Source: Sphingomonas sp. (GTDB lineage: Bacteria > Pseudomonadota > Alphaproteobacteria > Sphingomonadales > Sphingomonadaceae). Taken from it: a stretch of DNA of 64,000 nucleotides. How positions within the stretch are numbered: the first letter of the stretch is position 1; each line of letters opens with the position of its first letter. Below the pieces are notes generated by a model. It ran no database searches. It was not told the origin of the DNA and saw only the letters and a program-made list of their open reading frames with translations. The translations under genes were made by a program, and so were the position numbers. The DNA is taken from the NCBI RefSeq assembly GCF_026460985.1, contig NZ_JAPKNM010000001.1, forward strand, positions 124,001-188,000, read 5' to 3'. Below are positions 7,787 through 16,870 of this stretch, piece after piece.

Positions 7787-9301
7787 ATGTCCCTCGCGCC
7801 GCGCCTCGACCTGCGCCAGTCGCAATCGCTGGTGATGACGCCGCAGCTCCAGCAGGCGATCAAGCTGCTGGCGCTGTCGAACCTCGAGATCGAGACCTTC
7901 ATCGCCGAGGAATTGGAGAAGAACCCGCTGCTCGAGGCGCAGGGCGGGGGTGACGATGCGGCCGATGCGGCGCCCTCCGAGCCCGAAAGCGATTTCGAAG
8001 CGGCGCGCGACGGCCCGGCCGATACGAGCGAGCTGATCGCGGGCGGCGGCGAGGCGGCGGGCGAGGCCGCGCTCGACGTGGATTTCGCCGCCGAGACCTT
8101 CCACCACGACAGCGCGTCCGATTCGATCGGCGGGCTCGACGGCAGCCTCGGCATGGCGGCGACGGGCGGCGGCGGATCGGAGGACGGGCCCGATTTCGAC
8201 AATATGAGCGCGTCCGAGCTCAGCCTGGCCGACCATCTGATGGCGCAGGCAGGGGCGAGCGTCGACGGCGCCGACCTGTTCATCGCCGCGCATCTGATCG
8301 ACCAGATCGACGAGACGGGATATCTCACCGCCGCTTTGCTCGACGTGGCGAGCCGGCTGAACGTGCCGCTCGCGCGGGTCGAGGGCGTGCTGGCGACGAT
8401 CCAGACCTTCGATCCCACCGGGGTGGGCGCACGCAACCTCGCCGAATGCCTGGCGCTCCAGGCCAAGGAGGCCGATCGCTACGATCCGTGCATGGCGCGG
8501 CTGATCGACAATCTCGAGCTGGTCGCGCGCGGCGACCTTGCCCGGCTCAAGCGGCTGTGCAGCGTCGACGACGAGGACCTGGCGGACATGATCCGCGAGC
8601 TGCGCAACTATGATCCCAAGCCGGGATGCCGCTATGGCGGCGAGCCGACCATGGCGGTGGTGCCCGACATCTTCGTCGCGCGCCGGGGCGCGGGCTGGGC
8701 GATCGAGATCAACGCCGCGACCCTGCCCAAATTGCTCGTCAACCGGGCCTATTATGCCGAGATCTCGGCGGGTCCGCAGGACAAGGCAAGCAAGGCCTGG
8801 ATGTCGGACATGCTCGCCAGCGCCAACTGGCTGGTCAAGGCGCTCGACCAGCGCCAGCGGACGATCATCAAGGTCGCGTCCGAGATCGTGAAGCAGCAGG
8901 AGGCGTTCTTCCTGAAGGGCGTCGCGCATCTCAAGCCGATGACGCTGCGCCAGGTCGCCGACGTGATCGAGATGCACGAATCGACGGTGAGCCGAGTCAC
9001 TTCGAACAAATATCTGAGCTGCGCGCGCGGGCTGTTCGAGCTCAAATATTTCTTCACCAGCGCGATCCAATCGGCCGATGGCGGCGACGCGGTCTCGGCC
9101 GAGGCGGTGAAGAGCGCGATCCGCGCGCTGATCCAGGCCGAGGACCCCAAGAAGATCCTGTCGGACGATACGTTGGTCGAGCTGCTCAACGCCAAGGGCT
9201 TCGACATCGCGCGGCGGACGGTCGCCAAATATCGCGAGGCGATGGGGATCGGCAGCTCGGTCCAGCGGCGCCGGCAAAAGGCGCTGGAGGGCGTGGGCTA
9301 G
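7787..9301 (+). CDS. rpoN: RNA polymerase sigma-54 factor RpoN
   Basis: A 504-residue sigma-54. Region I is glutamine/leucine-rich at residues 1-50 (RLDLRQSQSLVMTPQLQQAI). An acidic, poorly conserved region II follows at about 50-140. The core-binding and HTH regions come next, and the RpoN box ARRTVAKYRE starts near residue 475. Sigma-54 directs RNA polymerase to -24/-12 promoters and needs activator ATPases. ATG 7787 is chosen because family homology begins at once. An in-frame GTG at 7769 lies inside the REP element and adds nothing recognisable. It follows lptB as in most proteobacteria. The usual downstream hpf and ptsN are absent here. Confidence 0.95.
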   Translation: MSLAPRLDLRQSQSLVMTPQLQQAIKLLALSNLEIETFIAEELEKNPLLEAQGGGDDAADAAPSEPESDFEAARDGPADTSELIAGGGEAAGEAALDVDFAAETFHHDSASDSIGGLDGSLGMAATGGGGSEDGPDFDNMSASELSLADHLMAQAGASVDGADLFIAAHLIDQIDETGYLTAALLDVASRLNVPLARVEGVLATIQTFDPTGVGARNLAECLALQAKEADRYDPCMARLIDNLELVARGDLARLKRLCSVDDEDLADMIRELRNYDPKPGCRYGGEPTMAVVPDIFVARRGAGWAIEINAATLPKLLVNRAYYAEISAGPQDKASKAWMSDMLASANWLVKALDQRQRTIIKVASEIVKQQEAFFLKGVAHLKPMTLRQVADVIEMHESTVSRVTSNKYLSCARGLFELKYFFTSAIQSADGGDAVSAEAVKSAIRALIQAEDPKKILSDDTLVELLNAKGFDIARRTVAKYREAMGIGSSVQRRRQKALEGVG

Positions 9302-9372
9302 GATTCGGGGCCAGGATTGCGCGGATACGCCGGGCAATCCCGCGCCGTAGGACTCCGTAGAGGCGTTCTTCC

Positions 9373-9378
9373 TATAAT
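9373..9378 (+). promoter_or_regulatory. Consensus -10 hexamer TATAAT, possible leaderless start
   Basis: A perfect TATAAT ends six bases before the ATG of the STAS-like gene (TATAATGGGGACATG). If used, transcription would begin at or very near the start codon, giving a leaderless mRNA. No good -35 hexamer is visible at 16-18 bp, and the GGGGA could instead act as a Shine-Dalgarno. Confidence 0.35.
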
Positions 9379-9384
9379 GGGGAC

Positions 9385-9789
9385 ATGAGCGCGACCTTCT
9401 CCATCAACGTCGAACCCGAGCGCGATCTGGTGCGGATCGCGATGGCGGGCCTGTTCACGCCCGAGGATATCCAGGGCTTCTATGCCGAGCGGGAGGTCGC
9501 GCATGCGAAGCTGACCTGCGGCCGCAACGCGCATCTCACGATCAATGACCTGCGCGGCATGAAGATCCAGCCGCAGGAGAGCGTCGCGGAATTCCAGCAG
9601 ATGCTCGGCGCGCCCGAATATCGCTCGCGGCGCCTCGCCTTCGTGATCGGCCGCACGCTGGCACGCAGCCAACTCCAGCGCGCGCTCTCCGCGCGCGGCC
9701 CCGAAACGCGCTGCTTCGACACGGTGGCCGAGGCCGAGGCCTGGCTGTTCCAGGGCGCGATCTCGGGGGAATTGCGCGCGGCGGGCTAA
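9385..9789 (+). CDS. STAS-like (SpoIIAA-type fold) protein of unknown function
   Basis: A 134-residue soluble protein with no signal peptide. The pattern FSINVEPERDLVRIAMAGLFTPEDIQGFYAEREVA, then LTINDLRGMKIQPQESVAEFQ and RLAFVIGRTLARSQLQRAL, resembles the SpoIIAA-like/STAS proteins found in sphingomonads. The alternation of strands and helices fits, but no catalytic motif is seen. It lies between rpoN and the convergent exonuclease gene. A perfect TATAAT just upstream of ATG 9385 suggests it has its own promoter. The fold call is moderate and the function unknown. Confidence 0.6.
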   Translation: MSATFSINVEPERDLVRIAMAGLFTPEDIQGFYAEREVAHAKLTCGRNAHLTINDLRGMKIQPQESVAEFQQMLGAPEYRSRRLAFVIGRTLARSQLQRALSARGPETRCFDTVAEAEAWLFQGAISGELRAAG

Positions 9790-9791
9790 GC

Positions 9792-10790
9792 TCAGTCATC
9801 CTCGTCCTCGAAGCCGGCGAGATCGAGGGCGCGGGCCTTGATCTGGTGCGTGCGGCACCAATGGACCAGGGCGTCCTCGCGGCCATGCGTCACCCAGACC
9901 TCGCGCGGGGCGAGTTCGCGGATCGTGGTGGTGAGTTCGTCCCAGTCGGCGTGATCCGAGAGGATCAGCGGCAGCTCGACATTGCGCTGCCGCGCGCGTT
10001 GGCGGATGCGCATCCAGCCCGACGCCATCGCGGTGATCGGATCGGGCAGCCGCCGCGACCAGCGATCGTTGAGCGCGCCCGGCGGGCACAGGACGATCCG
10101 CCCCTCCAGTTCGGCCCTGGGCACCCCGGTGGCGGGACGCAGCTCGCCCAGCTCCACGCCATGCGCGACATAGAGGTCGCAGAGCCGCTGCAATGCGCCG
10201 TGGAGATAGATCGGATCGTCGAACCCCATCACGCGGAGCTCGCGGATCACGCGCTGCGCCTTGCCGAGCGCATAGGCGCCGACGAGCACGCAGCGCGCCG
10301 GGTTGGCGCGGAGCGCGGTGAGCAGTTTGTCGAGCTCGTCATGCGTCTCGGGATGGCGGAAGACGGGCAGGCCGAAGGTCGCCTCGGTGACGAAGACGTC
10401 GCACGGCACCGGCTCGAAGGGCGCGCAGGTCGGGTCCTCGCGGCGCTTGTAATCGCCCGAGACGACGATCCGCTCGCCGCCATGCTCGAGCACCAGCTGC
10501 GCCGAGCCGAGGACGTGACCGGCGGGGACGAAGCGCACGTCGACGGCGCCCATGCGCAGCGATTCGCCGTAAGCGACCGGGCGGCCGTTCTGCGGCCCGT
10601 AGCGGCATTCCATGATCGCCAGCGTCTCGGGCGTCGCCCAGACCTCGCCGTGGCCGCTACGGGCGTGATCGGCATGGCCGTGCGTGATCAAGGCGCGCGG
10701 CACCGGCTGCGAGGGATCGACCCACGCATCCGCGGCGGGAATGTAGATGCCCGTCGGATGGGGCGTGATCCAGTCGCCGAGCTTCGCCAT
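9792..10790 (-). CDS. Metallo-beta-lactamase-fold ligase-associated DNA exonuclease
   Basis: A 332-residue metallo-beta-lactamase/beta-CASP-type nuclease. The metal-binding HGHADH lies at residues 37-42, with later ligands in PAGHVLGSAQ and VSGDYK. A beta-CASP-like region includes VTEATFGLPVF. The sequence matches the exonuclease of the bacterial ligase-associated repair set, which also includes an Lhr-type helicase, an ATP-dependent ligase and a phosphoesterase. The divergent neighbour is that helicase. Ligase and phosphoesterase are not in this window. ATG 10790 starts directly before the homologous core. The 3' end is 2 bp from the STAS-like gene stop. Confidence 0.88.
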   Translation of the reverse strand: MAKLGDWITPHPTGIYIPAADAWVDPSQPVPRALITHGHADHARSGHGEVWATPETLAIMECRYGPQNGRPVAYGESLRMGAVDVRFVPAGHVLGSAQLVLEHGGERIVVSGDYKRREDPTCAPFEPVPCDVFVTEATFGLPVFRHPETHDELDKLLTALRANPARCVLVGAYALGKAQRVIRELRVMGFDDPIYLHGALQRLCDLYVAHGVELGELRPATGVPRAELEGRIVLCPPGALNDRWSRRLPDPITAMASGWMRIRQRARQRNVELPLILSDHADWDELTTTIRELAPREVWVTHGREDALVHWCRTHQIKARALDLAGFEDEDD

Positions 10791-10846
10791 CGAGTCTATA
10801 TGGGCGGGATGCCCGGCGGTTCCCACACTCCAAAAGCCCTCAGCTA

Positions 10847-13255
10847 GTGACGGAACTACCCCAAATCCTCACCGACTGGTTCGCCGCGCGCGGCTGGCGT
10901 CCGCGGCGGCACCAGCTCGACATGCTCGCGGCGGCGCGGCGCGGCGAGCATGCGCTGCTCGTCGCCGCGACCGGCGCGGGCAAGACGCTCGCCGGCTTCC
11001 TGCCGAGCCTCGCCGAGCTGATCGAGACGCCCGGACAGGGGCTCCACACACTCTACATCTCGCCGCTCAAGGCGCTCGCGGTCGACGTGCAGCGCAATTT
11101 GCTCACGCCGATCGAGGAAATGGGCGTCGCCATCCGCGTCGAGACGCGGACCGGCGACACGCCGCATGAGAAGAAAGTCCGCCAGCGCGCGCGGCCGCCC
11201 GAGATCCTGCTCACCACGCCCGAATCGCTGAGCCTGCTCCTCTCCTATGAGGACAGCCTGACGATGTTCGCGGGGCTCAGGACCGTGGTGATCGACGAGG
11301 TCCACGCCTTCGCCACCGGCAAGCGCGGCGACCTGCTCGCGCTGGCGATGGCGCGGCTCCACCGGCTCGCGCCGGGCGTGCGCCGCGTCGCATTGTCGGC
11401 GACGGTCGCCGATCCCGACGGCTATCGCGCCTGGCTGGCGCCCGACGGCGACATCCATGCGGTGACTTTGGTCCAGGGCGAGAAGGGCGCCGATCCCGAC
11501 ATCGCGATCCTGCTCCCCGAGGGCCGCGTCCCCTGGGCCGGGCATTCGGGCGTCTATGCGATCCCGCAGGTGATGGCCGAGATCGAGACGCACCGCACGA
11601 CGATCGTCTTCTGCAACACGCGCGGGCTGGCGGAGCTCGTCTTCCAGAATCTGTGGAAGGTCAACGAGCTCAAGCTGCCGATCGCGGTGCACCATGGCAG
11701 CCTCAGCCTGGAGGCGCGGCGGCGCGCCGAGCAGGCGATGGCCGACGGCAAGCTGCGCGCATTGGTGGCGACCGCCAGCCTCGATCTCGGGGTCGACTGG
11801 GGCGATGTCGACTGCGTGATCCAGATGGGCGCGCCCAAGGGATCGTCGCGCCTGCTCCAGCGGATCGGGCGCGCCAACCACCGGCTCGACGAATCGAGCG
11901 AGGCGGTGCTCGTCCCCGGCAATCGCTTCGAATATCTCGAGGCACGCGCGGCGCTCGACGCGGTCGAGCAAGGCGAGCTCGACCCCGATATCTTCCGCCC
12001 CGGCGCGCTCGACGTGCTCGCGCAGCATATCATGGCCTGCGCCTGCGCCGCGCCGTTCGATGCTGCGCAAATGCTGCAGGAGGTGCGCGCGGCGCTGCCC
12101 TATTCGGCGCTGGAGGAGGAGGTTTTCGACCGGGTGCTGGGCTTCATCGCCGACGGCGGCTATTCGCTGCGCGCCTATGACAAGTTCAAGCGGCTGACCA
12201 AGGGGCAGGACGGGCTGTGGCGCGTGACCAAGCCCTCGTTCGTCGCGCAGCACCGGCTCAATGCCGGGATCATCGTCGAGGCGCCGATGCTCGACGTGCG
12301 CTTCAAGAACGGCCGGCGGCTGGGCAAGGTCGAGGAGGCGTTCGGCGCGACGCTGGCGCCGGGCGACACCTTCTTCTTCGCGGGGCTGAGCCTCGAGGTC
12401 GAGCGCGTCGAGCTCACCGACCTGATCGTGCGGGCGAGCGCGAAGCAGGCGCGCTACGTCTCGTACATGGGCGCGCGGCTGGCGATCACCTCGACGCTGG
12501 CGAAACGCGTACGCGTCTTCCTCCACGACCGCGGCCATTGGCAGCGCTTTCCCGACGACGTTCGCGAATGGCTCGAGGTGCAGGCGCAGCGCTCGGCGAT
12601 CCCCGCCCCCGGCCAGTTGCTCGTCGAGACCTTCCCGCACGAAGGGCGGCACCATATGGTCGTGTACAGCTTCGAGGGCTGGAACGCGCACCAGTCGCTC
12701 GGCATGCTGGTGACCCGGCGGATGGAGGCGATGGGATTGAAGCCCCTGGGCTTCGTCGCCAACGACTATGCGCTGGCGGTGTACGGGCTCGAGAGGATCG
12801 AGGATCCCGCTTCGCTCTTCTCGCCCGACATCCTCGAGCACGAGTTCGTCGACTGGGTGCAGCAATCGGCCTTGCTCAAGCGCGCCTTCCGCGAAGTGGC
12901 GATCATCGGCGGGCTGGTCGAGCGCCAGCATCCGGGCAAGAAGAAGAGCGGGCGGCAGGTCACCTTCTCGACCGACCTGATCTACGACGTGCTGCGCAAA
13001 TACGAGCCCGATCATCTGCTGCTCAAGGCCGCCTGGGCCGATGCGCGCGCGCGGATGACCGATGTCGGCCGGCTCGCGCACCTGCTCGACACCGCCGCCG
13101 AGACGATGCTGCACGTGGATCTGCCGCGGGTGAGCCCGATGGCGGTGCCGGTGCTGATCATCATCGGCCGCGAACGCACGCCGCAGGGCACGGCGGAAGA
13201 TGCACTGCTCATCGAGGCCGAGGGCATCGCGGCGGAGGCGATGCGGCTCGATTGA
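10847..13255 (+). CDS. Lhr-type ligase-associated DEXH-box helicase
   Basis: An 802-residue SF2 helicase with Walker A ATGAGKT at about residues 41-47, DEVH at 150-153, ALSATV motif III and the RecA2 motif QRIGRANHR. A C-terminal Lhr-core WH/beta-barrel region follows. It matches the Lhr-like helicases that travel with a metallo-beta-lactamase exonuclease and an ATP-dependent DNA ligase in DNA-damage response sets. Length and domain content are normal for Lhr-core proteins and much shorter than full-length E. coli Lhr. The start is GTG 10847 with no clear Shine-Dalgarno. The divergent exonuclease gene begins 56 bp away, so the two likely share a promoter region. Confidence 0.9.
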   Translation: MTELPQILTDWFAARGWRPRRHQLDMLAAARRGEHALLVAATGAGKTLAGFLPSLAELIETPGQGLHTLYISPLKALAVDVQRNLLTPIEEMGVAIRVETRTGDTPHEKKVRQRARPPEILLTTPESLSLLLSYEDSLTMFAGLRTVVIDEVHAFATGKRGDLLALAMARLHRLAPGVRRVALSATVADPDGYRAWLAPDGDIHAVTLVQGEKGADPDIAILLPEGRVPWAGHSGVYAIPQVMAEIETHRTTIVFCNTRGLAELVFQNLWKVNELKLPIAVHHGSLSLEARRRAEQAMADGKLRALVATASLDLGVDWGDVDCVIQMGAPKGSSRLLQRIGRANHRLDESSEAVLVPGNRFEYLEARAALDAVEQGELDPDIFRPGALDVLAQHIMACACAAPFDAAQMLQEVRAALPYSALEEEVFDRVLGFIADGGYSLRAYDKFKRLTKGQDGLWRVTKPSFVAQHRLNAGIIVEAPMLDVRFKNGRRLGKVEEAFGATLAPGDTFFFAGLSLEVERVELTDLIVRASAKQARYVSYMGARLAITSTLAKRVRVFLHDRGHWQRFPDDVREWLEVQAQRSAIPAPGQLLVETFPHEGRHHMVVYSFEGWNAHQSLGMLVTRRMEAMGLKPLGFVANDYALAVYGLERIEDPASLFSPDILEHEFVDWVQQSALLKRAFREVAIIGGLVERQHPGKKKSGRQVTFSTDLIYDVLRKYEPDHLLLKAAWADARARMTDVGRLAHLLDTAAETMLHVDLPRVSPMAVPVLIIIGRERTPQGTAEDALLIEAEGIAAEAMRLD

Positions 13256-13296
13256 TTTCGATTGCTGCGCAATATGTGCAGGTATATCGTCACCCC

Positions 13297-14301
13297 ATGC
13301 CTGGAGTCGTCTATCCGCTCCTGCTTCTCACCCTGCCGATCGAGGCTCCCGGCGGCACGCCACCCGCGCCTGCGCAGGATCCCGAGCTGATCACGCCCGA
13401 ATCGGTGATGGAAGCGACATTGCTGACGCTCGGCGAGATCGACCAGCGGCTTACCGTCCCGGTCGCGGTCAACGCCAAGGGGCCGTACAACTTCATCATC
13501 GACACCGGCGCCGAGCGCACCGTGGTCTCGCGCGAGCTGGCCAATTCGCTGCGGCTGAGCGCGGGCAATCCGGTGACCCTGCTCTCGATGACCGGGCGCA
13601 GCAAGGTCGACACCGTCCTCGTCCCGGATCTCATGATCAAGTCGATCGGGGTGCAGCACAGCATGGTCGCCCCCAAGCTCGAGGCGCGCAATCTCGGCGC
13701 GATGGGGCTGCTCGGCATCGACACGCTGCGCGATCACCAGGTCTCGATCGATTTCGATCGCGGGACGATGGAAGTGCGCAAGAGCGAGAAGCGGAGCAAG
13801 TTCCGGCGCGCGGCGCGGGACGAGATCGTCGTGACCGCGAAGAGCCTGTTCGGCCAGCTGATCGTCACCGATGCCTATTACGGCAGCACGCGCATCCAGG
13901 TCGTGCTCGACACCGGCAGCCAGGTCAGCATGGGCAACAGCGCGCTGCGCAAGCGCGTCGCGCGCACGCGCAAGACCCAGCCGATCGAGCTCACCGACGT
14001 GACCGGCGACAAGACGCTCGCCGACTATACCTCGGTGCCCAACATCAAGGTCGGCGACGTGGTGTTCGGGGCGATGCCGGTCGCGTTCGCCGACGTCGCG
14101 CCGTTCGAACGGTTCGGCCTTACCAACCGCCCCGCGCTGCTTCTGGGGATGGATGCGCTGCGCAGCTTCCGCCGGGTAGATATCGATTTCCCGAACCGGC
14201 AGGTCCGCTTCCTGATGCCCAAGAACACACCGAGCCGGTTGCAGGAATATCGCTCGCCCACCACGGGCACGGGCGGCTATTCGTCGAACAAGACGCTCTG
14301 A
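13297..14301 (+). CDS. Tandem retropepsin-like aspartyl protease family protein
   Basis: A 334-residue protein with two retropepsin-type half-domains. The first active-site motif is FIIDTGAERTVVS (DTG 69-71) and the second VVLDTGSQVSM (DTG 205-207). Each is followed by a Gly-rich MGLLGID or LLLGMDAL segment typical of clan AA peptidases. A weak signal peptide occupies residues 1-25. Bacterial single-module versions are common. Here two modules in one chain could form an intramolecular pepsin-like dimer, which is inference. ATG 13297 is chosen because it gives the export signal. The frame is open far upstream through the overlapping lhr gene, but that stretch is out-of-frame shadow. Substrate unknown. 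Confidence 0.82.
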   Translation: MPGVVYPLLLLTLPIEAPGGTPPAPAQDPELITPESVMEATLLTLGEIDQRLTVPVAVNAKGPYNFIIDTGAERTVVSRELANSLRLSAGNPVTLLSMTGRSKVDTVLVPDLMIKSIGVQHSMVAPKLEARNLGAMGLLGIDTLRDHQVSIDFDRGTMEVRKSEKRSKFRRAARDEIVVTAKSLFGQLIVTDAYYGSTRIQVVLDTGSQVSMGNSALRKRVARTRKTQPIELTDVTGDKTLADYTSVPNIKVGDVVFGAMPVAFADVAPFERFGLTNRPALLLGMDALRSFRRVDIDFPNRQVRFLMPKNTPSRLQEYRSPTTGTGGYSSNKTL

Positions 14302-14345
14302 CGACGGATTGACTTCGCCTGCGCCCGCCTGCTTGGGCTCGGCGC

Positions 14346-15779
14346 ATGACTCGTCTGTCCCGCACTTCGCTCGCCGCGCTTCCCGGCGCCGTCGCTCGCC
14401 CCGGCCACGCGCCCCAGGACATAAGCACCGGCATCGTCCATTTCGGCCCCGGCGCGTTCCACCGCGCGCACCAGGCCGCCTATGTCGACCGGCTGCTCGA
14501 CCAGGATCCGCGCTGGGGCATCGCCGCGGTCTCGCTGCGCAGCGGCGGCACCACCGATGCGCTCAAGGCCCAGGACGGGCTCTACACGCTCGCGGTGATC
14601 GATCGCGATCCCTCGATGCGGATCGTGGCCGCGCATTCCGACGCGATCGGACCCGGCGAAGGCGCGCGGCTGCGGAAACTGCTCGCCGATCCGGCGGTGC
14701 GGATCGCGACGAGCACGGTGACCGAGAAGGGCTATTGCCTGGCGGGCGACGGCAGCCTCGACTTCGCGCATCCCGATATCGTCCACGACCTCCAGCGCCC
14801 CGCCGAGCCGGCGAGCGTGATCGGCTGGATCGTCGCCGGGCTGGGCGATCGCCGCGCGGCGGCCCTGCCGCCCTTCGCGATGCTGTGCTGCGACAACATG
14901 ACCGGCAACGGCGCCAAGCTCCGCGCCGCCTGCGTCGCGCTGGCCCGCGCCCAGGATCCGGGCCTGGCCGACTGGATCGCCGGCGAAGTCGCCTTCCCCG
15001 ATTCGATGGTCGATTCGATCACCCCGGCGAGCGACGCGGCGTTCCTGGCCAAGGTGCAGGGCGCGCTCGGCGTCGCGGACCAGGCCGCGGTCCAGCGCGA
15101 GAGCTTCACCCAATGGGTGCTCCAGCGCTTCGACATGACCGATGGCCCGGACCTCGCTTCGGCGGGCGTGACGCTCACCAGCGACGTGCGCGGTTACGAG
15201 CAGGCCAAGTTGCGCATCCTCAACGGCGCGCATTCGACGCTCGCTTATACCGGGCTCGCGCGCGGGCACGAGACGGTGTTCGAGGCGATGTCCGACCCTG
15301 CGCTCGAAGGCTTCGTCACGCGGCTGGTCCACCAGGACATCGCCGCGTCGCTGGCGCCGGTCGAGGGGCTCGACACCGCCGCTTATGCCGATGCGGTGCT
15401 GGATCGCTTCCGCAACCCCGAGATCCGCCATCTCCTGTCGCAGATCGCCTGGGACGGCTCGCAGAAGCTGCCCTATCGGCTGCTCGACACGACGCGCGCC
15501 GCGCTCGACGCCGGGCGCAATGTCGAGCGGCTCGCGGTGCCGGTCGCGGCATGGATCGCCTTCCTGCGCCGCAAGGCCGAGGCGAGCGAGACGATCACCG
15601 ATCCGATGGCCGACACGCTCGCCGCCGCGGCGACCAGCGCCAACCCGGTGACGGAGATGCTCGCGATCGAGCCCGTGTTCGGCGCGCGGTTGGGAGGCGA
15701 CGAGCGGTTCCGCGCCGCGGTGCGCGAGGCGTTCCAGCATTTCGCGCAGGGCGACATCGCCCTGCTGCTGGCGCGCTAG
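14346..15779 (+). CDS. Mannitol dehydrogenase family oxidoreductase (mannitol/fructuronate type)
   Basis: A 477-residue long-chain polyol dehydrogenase. The N-terminal NAD-binding fold starts with IVHFGPGAFHRAHQAAYVD, and the C-terminal domain holds the catalytic KLRILNGAHSTLAY motif with Lys, Asn and His. The family oxidises mannitol to fructose or reduces fructuronate, tagaturonate or similar keto-sugars with NAD(H). No other sugar-pathway genes lie adjacent, so the substrate is not fixed. The start is ATG 14346. Its stop overlaps that of hisZ on the other strand in the tetranucleotide CTAG. Confidence 0.9.
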   Translation: MTRLSRTSLAALPGAVARPGHAPQDISTGIVHFGPGAFHRAHQAAYVDRLLDQDPRWGIAAVSLRSGGTTDALKAQDGLYTLAVIDRDPSMRIVAAHSDAIGPGEGARLRKLLADPAVRIATSTVTEKGYCLAGDGSLDFAHPDIVHDLQRPAEPASVIGWIVAGLGDRRAAALPPFAMLCCDNMTGNGAKLRAACVALARAQDPGLADWIAGEVAFPDSMVDSITPASDAAFLAKVQGALGVADQAAVQRESFTQWVLQRFDMTDGPDLASAGVTLTSDVRGYEQAKLRILNGAHSTLAYTGLARGHETVFEAMSDPALEGFVTRLVHQDIAASLAPVEGLDTAAYADAVLDRFRNPEIRHLLSQIAWDGSQKLPYRLLDTTRAALDAGRNVERLAVPVAAWIAFLRRKAEASETITDPMADTLAAAATSANPVTEMLAIEPVFGARLGGDERFRAAVREAFQHFAQGDIALLLAR

Positions 15780-16870
15780 AGCGCCTGAGGTCCCCCCGCG
15801 CCCAGCACATGGGTGCAGAGCTGCGCCTCGGGCGTGTCGTCGGCCTCGAGCGCGGCGACGGTGACCCAGCCCTCGGCACGCAGCCTGGCGCCTGCCTCTG
15901 CCGGAGTACCGAACGGCAGGAACAGCCGGCGTCGCTCGCCCGCGCCGAGCCCGGCGTTCAGGATCGGATCGGCATAGAGCGAGAAGCCGACCGCGGGCTC
16001 CTCGCGGCCGTCGCCGTGGAGGATCGTGTAGGTGCCGCCCCGGCCGATCTCGCCGCGCACGCCGGCCGCGAAGATCGAGAAGCCCAGCCAGCTCTGATAT
16101 TCGAAGCCGTGGCGCTCGGTGGGGTCGAGCGTGAGCGCCGCCTGGCCGTCGACGCTGGCGGCGATGCGCGCGAGGCCGTCGAGCCGGCTCGCCAGCGCAT
16201 TGCCCGCGTCGATCGCGCGCAGCCGCGCCATCGCCGCGTCGAAGGGCCCGGCCGCCTCGATCAGCGGCAGCCAGCGCGAATCGATCGCGGCGACCCCGCC
16301 GGCGTCCTTGGCGTCGAGCCGGTCGCGCAGGGTGGCGAGCGTCGCGGCGTCGAGATCCGCGGCGAGCGTATCGGCGAGGTCGGGCAGCGTGAAGTCGATC
16401 GCGATCCCGGTGACGCCCGCGGCCTGGAGCGCCTCGATCGCGACACAGACCACTTCGATCGCCGCGGCGACGGTGTCGAGCCCGATCAGCTCGCAACCGA
16501 TCTGGCGCATCGCGCGCTGCGGGTTGAGCTCGGAAGCGCTGAGCTTGACCACCGGCCCGGCATAGGAAAGCCGCACCGGGCGCGGATGGTGGCCCATGCG
16601 GGTGACCGCGATACGGCCGACCTGCGCGGTGAGATCGGGCCGGATCGCGAGGGTGCGCTGCGAGACCGGATCGACGAAGCGTACCGCGTCGCGCACCCCG
16701 CCCGCCTTGAGCCGCGTGGCGAGCTCGTCGGCGAATTCGGCGAGCGGCGGATCGACCTGCTCATAGCCGTAGAGCCGCGCCACGCCGAGCACGCGCGCTT
16801 CCAGCCCCGCTGCCGCATCGGCGGCGGGCGGGAGCCGATCGTGGAATCCCTCGGGGAGAAGGCCGGTCAA
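15776..16870 (-). CDS. hisZ: ATP phosphoribosyltransferase regulatory subunit HisZ
   Basis: A 364-residue class II tRNA-synthetase-like protein (HisRS paralogue) that is required with short-form HisG for the first step of histidine synthesis. The motif 2-like DPVSQRTLAIRPDLTAQVGRIA and the later GRGGTYTI are visible, and there is no anticodon-binding domain. TTG 16870 is chosen as start because family homology begins right there (TGLLPEGFHDRLPP) and no ATG precedes the core. The start overlaps the stop of the upstream DUF559 gene (TTGA). The TTG is preceded by GGGGAGAGGGCTT from the palindromic repeat, the only visible Shine-Dalgarno. The frame runs open upstream through the DUF559 gene in the wrong frame. 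Confidence 0.88.
   Translation of the reverse strand: MTGLLPEGFHDRLPPAADAAAGLEARVLGVARLYGYEQVDPPLAEFADELATRLKAGGVRDAVRFVDPVSQRTLAIRPDLTAQVGRIAVTRMGHHPRPVRLSYAGPVVKLSASELNPQRAMRQIGCELIGLDTVAAAIEVVCVAIEALQAAGVTGIAIDFTLPDLADTLAADLDAATLATLRDRLDAKDAGGVAAIDSRWLPLIEAAGPFDAAMARLRAIDAGNALASRLDGLARIAASVDGQAALTLDPTERHGFEYQSWLGFSIFAAGVRGEIGRGGTYTILHGDGREEPAVGFSLYADPILNAGLGAGERRRLFLPFGTPAEAGARLRAEGWVTVAALEADDTPEAQLCTHVLGAGGPQAL

Noticed and set aside
10856..13114. Open frame of 752 codons antisense to the Lhr-type helicase
   Set aside because: Shadow frame without homology; the helicase motifs are on the other strand.
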